Positions 16,711 to 24,128 of a DNA stretch of 64,000 bases are shown here, piece after piece. The notes beneath the pieces are model-generated. The model was given only the letters and a program-made list of their open reading frames with translations, ran no database searches and was not told the DNA's origin. Within the stretch, counting starts at the first letter, position 1. Every line of letters starts with the position of its first letter. Position numbers and translations under genes: made by a program. The stretch lies in NCBI RefSeq assembly GCF_014654365.1, contig NZ_BNAY01000003.1:930001-994000 (forward strand). Direction: 5' to 3'. Source of the stretch: Amycolatopsis oliviviridis (GTDB lineage: Bacteria > Actinomycetota > Actinomycetes > Mycobacteriales > Pseudonocardiaceae).

Positions 16711-17344
16711 GCGTCGGCTCTCTCTCGATCGTCGCGAACCAGGCGGGAGCGCCGTTCTCGTCGTGGAACCTGGTCCGGACGCGCTCCTCCTCGATGGTCT
16801 TCACGCGCCATCCTGCCCCGAAAGGCTTTGTCAGCGCCTCACGTTTTACCGGGTGCGGCCCGGCGTTCTCGCCGTCGCTGAAACACAGGATGTAGAGCGT
16901 CCCTTTGGTGACCGCTTCGAGGCTTTTGACGTACTCGACGCGCTCGTCGGCGTCGAAAGCGTGGAAGAGGCCGCAGTCGAGCACCGTGCCGAACCCGCGC
17001 CCGAGCCGCTCCAGTTGAAGCGCGTCCGCCGTCACGAACTCGGCCTCCACGCCTTTGACGCGGGCCTTCTGTCGTGCTTTGTCCAGCGCGGTCTCCGCGA
17101 CGTCGACGCCCAGCACCCGGAACCCCCGGGACGCGAGGAAGAGCGCGTTCTCTCCGGATCCGCAGCCCGCGTCGAGCACCGTGCCGGTGAACCTCGCCGC
17201 GGCCCTGACCACGGCCGGTTGAGGTCCGCCGAAATCCCAGGGAGCCGGTCCTTCGCGGTAGGAAGCGTCCCAGGGCAGGCCGGTCATGCGCTCGTGACTG
17301 GTCGGGGTTCTGCCGCCGAACGGATCTTCGGTCGCTTCCGGCAT
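16703..17344 (-). CDS. Class I SAM-dependent methyltransferase
   Basis: A 213-residue methyltransferase with VLDAGCGSGENALFLASRG as SAM-binding motif I and GVDVAETAL as the acidic second strand, followed by a TVLDCGLFHAF motif. The N-terminal PWDASYREGPAPWDFGGPQP stretch is typical of thiopurine/TehB-like small-molecule methyltransferases. The acceptor is unknown; detoxifying methylation of thiol, halide or chalcogen compounds is usual in this group. It is the first gene of a two-gene unit with the overlapping PLP decarboxylase. Confidence 0.75.
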   Translation of the reverse strand: MPEATEDPFGGRTPTSHERMTGLPWDASYREGPAPWDFGGPQPAVVRAAARFTGTVLDAGCGSGENALFLASRGFRVLGVDVAETALDKARQKARVKGVEAEFVTADALQLERLGRGFGTVLDCGLFHAFDADERVEYVKSLEAVTKGTLYILCFSDGENAGPHPVKREALTKPFGAGWRVKTIEEERVRTRFHDENGAPAWFATIEREPTRE

Positions 17345-17373
17345 GTGGCCTTCCCTGTCAAGTCAGCGAAGTG

Positions 17374-17940
17374 CTATACGACACCGTTGTCCTTGGCCCA
17401 GGTTTCGAACTGTCCCGGGCTGAAGGGCAGCCGATACTGACTGATCAGCAAATCGTCGGCCAAGGCCGATACCAGCTTAATGGTCAACAAATCTTTCCGA
17501 ATAGCTTCACAAAGCAGGCTCAGCGTGGGCTTGAGCGGCACAGAGTTTGCCCTGGCCGCCCGGCGGCCCGCACCATCGTCGATAACAGCCGTTCCACCTG
17601 CGGTCTTGGCCAGGGCCAGCACACCGGACTCCCCGCGGTTCCTGTTTCCGCGAACGAGAAGAGAGGAGAAGTAGGCGAACTCTCGGATCTCTTCGGAAGT
17701 CCTCAACTCACGTCGCTGGATCCAGTCGGCCGCGGCCGCCACAGCGACCCGATCGTCACGCAAGGCCATTTCGTTCAACTCGTCGACGACCACGTCCGGC
17801 ACAATCGCCTCGCGCTCACCGACCACCGCCTTCAGGACACCCAGCCAGTTCTGCCTGGCAAAATGCGCAAGCGGACTCGTGTCGAATACGAGAATTTGGT
17901 CGGCAGGCACCATCGATTCATGCGAAACAGAATCCGCCAT
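17374..17940 (-). CDS. PIN-domain protein, probable toxin-like ribonuclease
   Basis: 188 residues. The N-terminus VFDTSPLAHFAR is the first PIN strand with Asp20. Glu54 (VVDELNEMAL), Glu104 (NRGESGVLAL) and Asp121/Asp122 supply the remaining acidic residues, so a complete metal-binding PIN site is present. PIN proteins are RNases, most often type II toxins. It is longer than a typical VapC (about 130 residues), with an extra C-terminal helical part. The start overlaps the upstream gene stop by one base (TGATG), so it depends on translation of the HTH-protease partner. Base composition is less GC-rich than the flanks, suggesting acquisition. Confidence 0.7.
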   Translation of the reverse strand: MADSVSHESMVPADQILVFDTSPLAHFARQNWLGVLKAVVGEREAIVPDVVVDELNEMALRDDRVAVAAAADWIQRRELRTSEEIREFAYFSSLLVRGNRNRGESGVLALAKTAGGTAVIDDGAGRRAARANSVPLKPTLSLLCEAIRKDLLTIKLVSALADDLLISQYRLPFSPGQFETWAKDNGVV

Positions 17941-19055
17941 CACACAAATTTCCAGACAGCGCTCTCTGGAGCTTGCTGCAACTCGGGCAGATCGTCTTCC
18001 TGCCATTCGTCAAATAGCAAATCGGTAGCACGGGCAGATGACACGACCTCTTGCCTGTAAAGCTTCAGAATTGCCTCTTCATAGGCCCGATTCATGAAAG
18101 GCGGAGCCAGCTCGTCACTGGTGACAAGATTCAGGTCAACAATATCGGCTCGCGTTGTCCTCGCGGCTCGAATCGCCGAAAAGTCCGATTGACCTATAAC
18201 GCCGAGATCGGTCAGCCGCAAAGCAAGCGTCGTCATGTCGACTCGGTATTTACTCGCGACCCTGATGGCGGCAACACGCAAGCCGTCCCCGGACTTCAGC
18301 AGCGATTCCCACTGCTCCTTGATCGCCTTCGCAGGCAAGAGAACCGCACGGGCAAATCGATCGAGCCGAGATTCCCAAGCATCGTCGTCCGACTTCTCCA
18401 GCACTCTCCAGTCGACCGTATATTCGTCAGCGAACAAGAAATGCCCAAGCTCATGCACCAGTGCAAGACGACGACGGCCGACATGGAGGTTCCCATTGAT
18501 CACAGCAACCCCGCCGTGACGCAGCAGAATTGACGCTGCGTCAGCACTATCCTTGCCCAAGTCGAAGGAAAAACAGAGCAAACCGATCTTTTGAACGGTG
18601 GCCGCGATGTCATAAAACGGCTGACCAGGTTCCAGGCCCAACATCAACCTGGCAGTCACGGCCGCCTTTTCGGCTTCATCCTTGTTGATCGGCCTGTCAA
18701 GGTGCTCAATACTGTCAAACTTCAGATTCTCACAATGGTCGACTACGAACTCGACGTTCCAGGCGATTTTCGCAACGAGGCGATCTATCTGCGGGCTCTC
18801 TTGGCCGGGGTCCGCAAGGTTGCGATGAGACACGATCGCCTCAGGAGTCTCCATGACAAACCACTCGATACGCTCACCGAGTGCGTCCGCGATCCTGGCC
18901 AGCTCGAGCGCCGAAACCCTTCTGGTGCCAGACTCGATCTTCGCCAGCGCAGATCGATCGATGCCTATCGTCGAAGCCAGGCCGGCTTGCGTGACCCCGA
19001 CCCGGTCACGAGCCTCCGCGATCTTTCTACCCATGGTTTCCCCGTCGACTTGCAT
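17940..19055 (-). CDS. XRE HTH plus ImmA/IrrE metallopeptidase protein
   Basis: 371 residues. Residues 5-60 form an XRE/Cro helix-turn-helix (VTQAGLASTIGIDRSALAKIESG). A zinc-peptidase HELGH lies at 201-205 in an ImmA/IrrE-type (COG2856) domain, and an all-helical C-terminal part follows. Such fusions act as repressors that are cleaved or inactivated under stress and often pair with toxins or prophage genes. Here the partner is the PIN gene, coupled by a one-base overlap. The frame is open to 19112, but the ATG at 19055 lies 7 bases after a TAATAT -10-like hexamer, which suggests a leaderless mRNA; no ribosome-binding site is seen. AT-richer than its surroundings. Confidence 0.8.
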   Translation of the reverse strand: MQVDGETMGRKIAEARDRVGVTQAGLASTIGIDRSALAKIESGTRRVSALELARIADALGERIEWFVMETPEAIVSHRNLADPGQESPQIDRLVAKIAWNVEFVVDHCENLKFDSIEHLDRPINKDEAEKAAVTARLMLGLEPGQPFYDIAATVQKIGLLCFSFDLGKDSADAASILLRHGGVAVINGNLHVGRRRLALVHELGHFLFADEYTVDWRVLEKSDDDAWESRLDRFARAVLLPAKAIKEQWESLLKSGDGLRVAAIRVASKYRVDMTTLALRLTDLGVIGQSDFSAIRAARTTRADIVDLNLVTSDELAPPFMNRAYEEAILKLYRQEVVSSARATDLLFDEWQEDDLPELQQAPESAVWKFV

Positions 19056-19452
19056 GTGTGCGATATTAGAACAACGAGCCTGGTCCCGGCTAGCTCGCCA
19101 GGAGATCGTCATCCGATCAGGCCGCCTCCGACACCTTGATCAACTGGGCAATCCGCATGCCACTCACTGCCCCATGCAGTCGCGGTTGGCTCTCGACGCG
19201 TTACGGACAAGCCGAGCTCCGGCGCACCCAGGGTGACGCGCGAGGCACACTCGGAGATCGCCCAGCTCATGACGGCTCGTTACCCCGGACCGGAGCCGCT
19301 CTCGGCCCGACACGGAACAGGTGCGATACAAGTGGCGTGACCAGGTCCTCATGTGACCTTGGGAAACCTTGTTTGACCTGCGTCGGAATGCCCCGGTACC
19401 GTGTGGCGTTAGCACTCTTGTCGGCTGAGTGCCAATGCACGAAGGAGCAGCA
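19056..19452. other. Intergenic stretch holding divergent promoters
   Basis: About 400 bases without a convincing gene. The left edge carries the presumed promoter of the XRE/ImmA gene (TAATAT at 19063-19068, read on the minus strand). The right edge carries the CIRCE operator and ribosome-binding site of ruc. The middle (about 19110-19350) has only short open frames and nothing I recognise; it could be degraded sequence left by insertion of the toxin-antitoxin-like pair. Confidence 0.4.
19409..19435. promoter_or_regulatory. CIRCE element (HrcA operator)
   Basis: TTAGCACTC, nine bases, then GAGTGCCAA. This matches the CIRCE consensus TTAGCACTC-N9-GAGTGCTAA at 17 of 18 arm positions with the exact spacer. 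It ends 17 bases before the GTG of the zinc-ribbon gene, where HrcA would block transcription until heat shock. In M. tuberculosis the orthologous Rv0991c belongs to the HrcA regulon. Confidence 0.88.
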
Positions 19453-19782
19453 GTGCCCACCTACCAATACGCCTGCAAGGAATGCGAGCACGCTTTCGAG
19501 GCCGTGCAGTCGTTCTCCGACGCGAGCTTGACCGTGTGCCCGCAGTGCTCGGGCCCGCTTCGCAAGGTCTTCAGCTCGGTCGGCGTGGTCTTCAAGGGCA
19601 GCGGGTTCTACCGCAACGATTCGCGCGACTCGAAGGCCAACACGACGTCCAGCTCGTCGTCGGCTAAGAGCGAGTCCAAGACCGAGACCAAGTCGGAGTC
19701 GAAGACGGAGACCAAGAGCGAGTCGAAGAGCTCGGCATCCTCCTCCACGGGTACGACGAAAACGGCCGCCGCCGCTTCCTGA
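19453..19782 (+). CDS. ruc: FmdB-type zinc-ribbon protein, Ruc-like redox-regulated chaperone
   Basis: A 109-residue protein. The N-terminal zinc ribbon starts PTYQYACKECEHAFE with its first CxxC, a second CPQC follows at about 34-37, and then the diagnostic VGVVFKGSGFYRNDSR. The C-terminal half is a low-complexity Ser/Lys/Thr/Glu tail with repeated SESKTETK units. This layout matches M. tuberculosis Rv0991c (Ruc), where cysteine oxidation releases zinc and turns the protein into a holdase chaperone. The GTG start is preceded by AAGGAG. The CIRCE element directly upstream fits heat-shock control, and a T-tailed terminator follows. The nearby mscL, moaB2, pepD and mprAB genes support orthology. 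Function here is inferred from the relative. Confidence 0.82.
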   Translation: MPTYQYACKECEHAFEAVQSFSDASLTVCPQCSGPLRKVFSSVGVVFKGSGFYRNDSRDSKANTTSSSSSAKSESKTETKSESKTETKSESKSSASSSTGTTKTAAAAS

Positions 19783-19802
19783 CGTCCCGAGTTGTCCACA
19801 GG

Positions 19803-19830
19803 CCCCCGGTTATCCACAGCCGGGGGTTTT
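19803..19830 (+). terminator. Intrinsic terminator of ruc
   Basis: CCCCCGG and CCGGGGG form a stem around a 10-base loop, followed directly by TTTT. It lies 20 bases after the ruc stop and is one of the few classical U-tailed terminators in the window. Confidence 0.8.
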
Positions 19831-19898
19831 CGTTCTTTCCAGGGCGTCGCACCGGCCCCTAGCGTCGAGATCATCACCGATCGACGAAGGGGAATCCC

Positions 19899-20540
19899 GT
19901 GTTCCACGATCTGCCCGTCCTGCGAAGACTCCGCGGCAGGCCCGCGCGGCTGCTCCGCCGCTGGCTTGCCCTGTCCCTGCTGCTCAGCGGCCTGGTCGCG
20001 CTCTTCCTCCCCGCGTCCGCGCGCGGTGAGCCCGGCGTCGCGACCGTGGTCTCCGCCCGCGACCTCCCGGCCGGGTCACTGCTGCGCGCCGGAGACGTCG
20101 AAGTCGTCGACCTCCCGGACGACGTCCGTCCACAGGGCACCACCGGTCAGCGGTCCTCGGTGGAGGGACGGATGCTCATCGGAGCCGCGCGAGCGGGGGA
20201 ACCACTGACGGACGTCCGCCTGCTGGACGCGGCCATCCCCGGATCGGGTGATCCCGAAAGTTCAACTGTCCCGGTGAGGCTCGCCGACGCGGGTGTCGCC
20301 GAACTGCTCAGGCCCGGTCAACGGGTCGACGTCGTCGCGGCCGCCGAAGCCGGGCGAGAGGCGTCTGTGCTGGCCAGCGCGGCTGTCGTGGCGGCCGTCG
20401 GCGAGCAGGACACCCGTGAGCCGAAGGCCACCGGCGCCGGGAGCAAGGGACCTTTGGTGCTGCTCTCCCTGCCTTCCGCGATCGCGACACGGGTCGCGGC
20501 CACTTCGCTGGAACGGTCCATAACGGTTACCCTCCGCTAG
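19899..20540 (+). CDS. SAF-domain protein (RcpC/CpaB-like)
   Basis: 213 residues. An N-terminal basic stretch is followed by one transmembrane/signal segment (about 22-40: LALSLLLSGLVALFLPASA). A SAF domain then starts VVSARDLPAGSLLRAGDVEVVDLP and continues through GRMLIGAARAGEPLTDVRLL, and a C-terminal RcpC-like part contains PVRLADAGVAELLRPGQRVDVVAA. Such proteins are exported, membrane-anchored factors of Flp/tad pilus assembly or of unknown envelope function. No other pilus genes are nearby. The GTG start follows GAAGGGG; a TAGCGT -10-like hexamer lies at 19860. In M. tuberculosis the gene between mscL and ruc is also an uncharacterised membrane-associated protein, but I cannot confirm they are orthologous. 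Confidence 0.75.
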   Translation: MFHDLPVLRRLRGRPARLLRRWLALSLLLSGLVALFLPASARGEPGVATVVSARDLPAGSLLRAGDVEVVDLPDDVRPQGTTGQRSSVEGRMLIGAARAGEPLTDVRLLDAAIPGSGDPESSTVPVRLADAGVAELLRPGQRVDVVAAAEAGREASVLASAAVVAAVGEQDTREPKATGAGSKGPLVLLSLPSAIATRVAATSLERSITVTLR

Positions 20541-20632
20541 CTCGCGCCTGCCCGGTGGCGGCGGGCGCCTGCGTCCCCCCGGTACGAAGAGGGACGGTCG
20601 GCGAACCGTCCCCAGGTGAAGAGGAGAGCGTC

Positions 20633-21037
20633 TTGCTCAAGGGTTTCAAGGACTTCCTGATGCGCGGGAACGTCGTCGACCTCGCGGTCGCGGTGGTCAT
20701 CGGCGCCGCGTTCACGGCGATCGTCACGGCTTTCACGAACGGCCTGATCAAACCGCTGATCAACACCATCGGCGGTTCGGACGCCGCCAAGGGGCTGGGG
20801 TTCAACATCCTCGCCGAGAACGACGCCACGTTCCTCGACTTCGGTGGCGTGATCAACGCGGCGATCAACTTCGTGTTGGTCGCGGCCGTCGTCTACTTCG
20901 TGATCGTGCTGCCGGTCAAGCACGTCCAGGAGCGGCGCAAGCGCGGTGAAGAGGCGGGCCCGGCGGAACCGACCGACGTCGAGCTGCTCACCGAGATCCG
21001 CGACCTGCTGCGCGCGCAGCAGAACCGCCAGGGCTGA
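20633..21037 (+). CDS. mscL: Large-conductance mechanosensitive channel MscL
   Basis: A 134-residue channel subunit. The N-terminus MLKGFKDFLMRGNVVDLAVAV is the conserved amphipathic helix and first transmembrane segment, with VVIGAAFTAIV lining the pore. NFVLVAAVVYFVIVLPVKHV is the second transmembrane segment, ahead of a charged cytoplasmic helix bundle. It forms a pentamer that vents solutes on hypo-osmotic shock. I chose the TTG at 20633 because AGGAGA lies six bases before it and the family N-terminus begins exactly there; the frame is open 26 codons upstream without similarity. Its position beside moaB2 matches the mycobacterial order. Confidence 0.93.
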   Translation: MLKGFKDFLMRGNVVDLAVAVVIGAAFTAIVTAFTNGLIKPLINTIGGSDAAKGLGFNILAENDATFLDFGGVINAAINFVLVAAVVYFVIVLPVKHVQERRKRGEEAGPAEPTDVELLTEIRDLLRAQQNRQG

Positions 21038-21043
21038 CCCGGG

Positions 21044-21217
21044 TCACCGGTCGTGATGAGGCGGCCGGTTCTCCAGGTACCACGAGTCGGAGTCCGGGGT
21101 GCGCTGCCCCGGCTCTCGCTCGTCGGAGGTCGTGTCGGGCAGGACATCGCCGAAGATCTCGTCGACCCGGCGCCGGGTCGCGGCGGAAGGGCGCTCGTCC
21201 TTGTCTTCACCTGGCAT
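21044..21217 (-). CDS. Small conserved actinobacterial protein of unknown function
   Basis: A 57-residue hydrophilic protein, strongly acidic at the start (PGEDKDERPSAATRRRVDEIF) and aromatic/His-rich at the end (WYLENRPPHHDR). The look of the sequence and its place between mscL and moaB2 suggest a conserved actinobacterial small protein, but I know no function. It runs opposite to mscL and converges with it, 6 bases apart. Start choice is uncertain: an ATG three codons upstream at 21226 is equally possible. No signal peptide or transmembrane segment. Confidence 0.6.
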   Translation of the reverse strand: MPGEDKDERPSAATRRRVDEIFGDVLPDTTSDEREPGQRTPDSDSWYLENRPPHHDR

Positions 21218-21272
21218 GACAGCCATTTTCGCACCGGTCGCGGCGTCCGCCCGCCGGTGGGACCATCGACAC

Positions 21273-21551
21273 ATGGGCATTGTCGACAAAGCGAAGGGAC
21301 TGGCCGCGCAGGCCGTCCACAAAGCGGAAGAGGTCGCGGGCGAAGTCCGCGAGAAGGCCGGACCGCTGGCCGAGAAGGCAGGCGACGTCGCGGCCAAGGG
21401 TGTCTCGGTGGCGTCCGCCGGGGCGAACAAGGTCACCGGCGGCCGGTTCGAGGACAAGATCGGCCAGGTCACCGAGAAAGTGGAAGGAGTACTCCACCAG
21501 GACAAAAAGGGCGAGCCCGGGCCGGAGCCCGGACCCGCCACAAAGGACTAG
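21273..21551 (+). CDS. MT0933-like (Rv0909-type) antitoxin-family small protein
   Basis: 92 residues, alanine/lysine/glutamate-rich and predicted almost wholly helical. It starts MGIVDKAKGLAAQAVHKAEE and contains the GRFEDKIGQVTEKVEGVL segment typical of actinobacterial proteins annotated as MT0933-family antitoxins. No toxin gene is next to it: the neighbours are mscL, a 57-residue protein and moaB2. The antitoxin label may therefore be only a family name, and a stress-protein role (LEA- or CsbD-like helices) is equally plausible. No strong ribosome-binding site is visible. It converges with moaB2. Confidence 0.65.
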   Translation: MGIVDKAKGLAAQAVHKAEEVAGEVREKAGPLAEKAGDVAAKGVSVASAGANKVTGGRFEDKIGQVTEKVEGVLHQDKKGEPGPEPGPATKD

Positions 21552-21563
21552 GCCTTTGCCGGG

Positions 21564-22064
21564 CTAGGCCTCTTCGAGCCCGGAAAGCTCGTCGATCACG
21601 TACGGCACGAGCGACGAGAGCGTCGCCATGCCGTCGCGGACGGCCGCGCGCGAACCCGCCAGGTTGACCACCAGCGTGCTGCCGGAGACGCCGACGAGCC
21701 CGCGGGAGATGCCCGCGTCCACCGCGCCGGCGGCCAGCCCGGACGCGCGCAGCGCCTCGCCGATGCCCGGGATCGGGCGGTCGAGCACACCGGCCGTCGC
21801 GTCGGGCGTGCGATCGCGCGGGGAGACCCCGGTGCCGCCGACGGTGATCACCAGGTCGGCACCGCCGATCACCGCGGTGTTGAGCGCGTTGCGGATCGCG
21901 GCCGTCTCGGCCTCGACCACCACGACACCGTCGACGATGAACCCCGCCTCTTCGAGCAGCTCCGTGACCAGCGGTCCCGTGTTGTCCTCGTGTTCGCCGT
22001 GGGCGACCCGGTCGTCCACGATGACCACCAGTGCGCGGCCCAGCCGTTGTGCGCTCCGTTCCAT
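21564..22064 (-). CDS. moaB2: MogA/MoaB-family molybdenum cofactor protein
   Basis: 166 residues with the MoCF-binding fold: RALVVIVDDRVAHGEHEDNTGP at the start, VITVGGTGVSPRDRTPDAT (the GGTG molybdopterin-binding loop) in the middle, and a late VVNLAGSRAAVRDGM. Proteins of this family adenylate molybdopterin or bind it in cofactor assembly. M. tuberculosis moaB2 (Rv0984) also neighbours mscL and pepD, which supports the symbol. The ATG at 22064 lies 6 bases after TACGGT with no ribosome-binding site, suggesting leaderless translation; a GTG at 22070 is the alternative. A molybdopterin enzyme is encoded 7 kb away. Confidence 0.8.
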   Translation of the reverse strand: MERSAQRLGRALVVIVDDRVAHGEHEDNTGPLVTELLEEAGFIVDGVVVVEAETAAIRNALNTAVIGGADLVITVGGTGVSPRDRTPDATAGVLDRPIPGIGEALRASGLAAGAVDAGISRGLVGVSGSTLVVNLAGSRAAVRDGMATLSSLVPYVIDELSGLEEA

Positions 22065-22192
22065 ACGCACACCGTATCCGGTTTCGGCTGATCTTCGCTC
22101 CCGTGGTGCCGGGCGACGTGAGTTGTGACGATTCCCTGACGTGACCCGCTGATCCGGGGGCCACGGCGGAGATCGCCCCTAGCGTCGGGAAG

Positions 22193-23254
22193 GTGCGAAC
22201 ACTGATAACCGGCGGGGCCGGGTTCATCGGCTCCCACATCGCCGATCTGCTGTCCGATCAGGGCCACGAGGTCGTCGTCCTCGACAACCTTTTGCGCACC
22301 GCCCACGGTTCGTCGCGTCCGCCCGGGTACACCGCCCGCCACCGGTTCCTGCGTGGCGATGTCACCGATACGGAGCTGGTCGCCGAACTGCTGGACGGGG
22401 TCGACGCGGTCTGTCACCAGGCGGCCGTCGTCGGGCACGGCGTCGATCCGTCCGACGCGCCGTCGTACGCGCTGAACAACGACTACGGGACGGCCGTGCT
22501 GCTCGCCGCGATGCACCGGGCCGAGATCCCGAAACTGGTGCTCGCGTCGTCGATGGTCGTCTACGGCGAAGGCCGCTACGAGTGCCCCATTCACGGGATC
22601 GTCCCGCCGTCGCCGCGGAAACAGTCCGATGCGGACGCCGGCTGCTTCGAGCCCGCGTGCCCGGCGTGCGGCGCCGAACTCGACTGGCGGCTGGTCCCCG
22701 AGGACGCGCCGCTACAGCCGCGAAGCACCTACGCGGCCACCAAGCTCGCGCAGGAACATCTTGCGGCGGCGTGGGCCCGGCAGACCGGCGGGACGGTCTG
22801 GGCCATGCGGTACCACAACGTCTACGGACCCCGGATGCCGCAGAACACGCCGTACGCGGGCGTCGCGTCGCTGTTCCGGTCCTCGCTCCTGCGCGGCGAG
22901 GCGCCGATTGTCCTGGAGGACGGCAAGCAGCAGCGCGATTTCGTGCACGTCCACGACGTGGCGAGAGCGAACGTCCTGGCGCTGACCACCGACGGCCCCA
23001 AAGGCGACCTGACTCCGCTGAACATCTGTTCCGGCCAGCCGCACTCGGTCGGCGAGCTCGCCATAGAACTCGCGAAGGCCTGTGACGGCCCGGCTCCGAA
23101 GATCGCGGGTGGCGCGCGGCCCGCCGACGTCCGGCACGTCGTCGCCGACCCCGCCCGCGCCGAACGGCTCCTCGGCTTCACCGCGCGAACCGGTTTCGCC
23201 GAAGGCATCGCCGCGTTCGCCACCGCTGAACTGCGGGAACCGGTCGCTTCCTGA
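22193..23254 (+). CDS. NAD-dependent sugar epimerase/dehydratase with Cys-rich insertion
   Basis: A 353-residue extended short-chain dehydrogenase. GGAGFIGSH at residues 7-15 binds NAD; Ser119/Ser120, Tyr180 and Lys184 (YAATK) form the catalytic set. Between them is an insertion with Cys131, His134, Cys151, Cys156 and Cys159 (CPIHG...CFEPACPACG), a likely zinc site of the kind seen in some dTDP-L-rhamnose 4-epimerase-like proteins. It should epimerise or dehydrate a nucleotide sugar. The GTG start lies 7 bases after TAGCGT with no ribosome-binding site, so the mRNA is probably leaderless. The downstream MBL gene may be cotranscribed. The glycosyltransferase locus at 27-31 kb may use its product (inference). 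Confidence 0.85.
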   Translation: MRTLITGGAGFIGSHIADLLSDQGHEVVVLDNLLRTAHGSSRPPGYTARHRFLRGDVTDTELVAELLDGVDAVCHQAAVVGHGVDPSDAPSYALNNDYGTAVLLAAMHRAEIPKLVLASSMVVYGEGRYECPIHGIVPPSPRKQSDADAGCFEPACPACGAELDWRLVPEDAPLQPRSTYAATKLAQEHLAAAWARQTGGTVWAMRYHNVYGPRMPQNTPYAGVASLFRSSLLRGEAPIVLEDGKQQRDFVHVHDVARANVLALTTDGPKGDLTPLNICSGQPHSVGELAIELAKACDGPAPKIAGGARPADVRHVVADPARAERLLGFTARTGFAEGIAAFATAELREPVAS

Positions 23255-23324
23255 AACCGGGAACAGACCGGGCCCCCGCTCGGTTGTCGTTCCCGGCAAT
23301 GGAATCGACTTTTTGGGGGTTTTG

Positions 23325-24128
23325 GTGGGCATCACCGTCGGAGACATCGAGATCGAAGCGATCGGAGACGGCCTGATCCGGCTGCCGCTCGCGTTCTTCC
23401 CCGGTCTCGACCCGGAAGCCCACCCGGAGGTCTTCGACGAGGACGGCACCGTGCACGTCCCGACCGGCGCGTACCTGATCCGCGGCAACGGCCGCACGAT
23501 CCTCGTCGACACCGGCCTCGGCCCCCGCGAGTTCGCCTTCCCCCAGGGAATGACGCCCGCCAAGGGCGACCCCACCCCGCCGATGGGCACGGGTGGCGAC
23601 CTCGCGGCCGCGCTCGACAAGGCGGGCTGCCCGGTCGGCGAGATCGACACCGTCTTTCTCACCCACCTGCACAACGACCACATCGGCTGGATCGCCCCCG
23701 AAGGCGACCTGACCTTCCCCAGAGCTCAGGTCGTCTTCGGGCAGCTCGACTGGGAAGCCCTGATCGAGCCCGCCGGGACGGGCGATTGGCCTCGCGTCGG
23801 CATGGAGACCGCGCGCGGCGCGGGCCTGACCGAAGCGATCAGCGGTGACGACGTCGAGATCGCGCCCGGCATCGTGGCCCGGCACGCCCCCGGCCACACG
23901 CCTGGTCACTACGTCCTCGACATCACCGCGGACGACGAGCGCCTGCTGCTGCTCGGCGACGTCCTGCACACGCCCGCGCAGCTGACGGACACGCGGGTGG
24001 GCTTTCTCGGCGACGTCGACCCGGATCTCGCGCTCCGCACCCGGCAGCGCTTCCTCGCCGAAGCCGAAGAGACCGGCGCGATCATCGCGCCCGCGCACTT
24101 CCCGGACATGGGTTTCCTGCGGCTTTAG
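23325..24128 (+). CDS. MBL-fold metallo-hydrolase
   Basis: 267 residues with the metallo-beta-lactamase fold. THLHNDHIGW is the HxHxDH two-metal motif, HAPGHTPGHY supplies the next His, LLGDVLH the bridging Asp, and APAHFPDMG the last His. It belongs to the quorum-quenching lactonase/arylsulfatase-like group of small-molecule hydrolases; the substrate is unknown. I chose the GTG at 23325, preceded by a GGGGG tract, because similarity starts immediately; the frame is open far upstream inside the epimerase gene but without homology. It ends overlapping the convergent histidine kinase by 4 bases. Confidence 0.8.
   Translation: MGITVGDIEIEAIGDGLIRLPLAFFPGLDPEAHPEVFDEDGTVHVPTGAYLIRGNGRTILVDTGLGPREFAFPQGMTPAKGDPTPPMGTGGDLAAALDKAGCPVGEIDTVFLTHLHNDHIGWIAPEGDLTFPRAQVVFGQLDWEALIEPAGTGDWPRVGMETARGAGLTEAISGDDVEIAPGIVARHAPGHTPGHYVLDITADDERLLLLGDVLHTPAQLTDTRVGFLGDVDPDLALRTRQRFLAEAEETGAIIAPAHFPDMGFLRL

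Noticed and set aside
21273..21551. Complete toxin-antitoxin pair including the MT0933-like gene
   Set aside because: No toxin gene adjoins it; the neighbours are mscL, a 57-residue acidic protein facing the other way, and moaB2.
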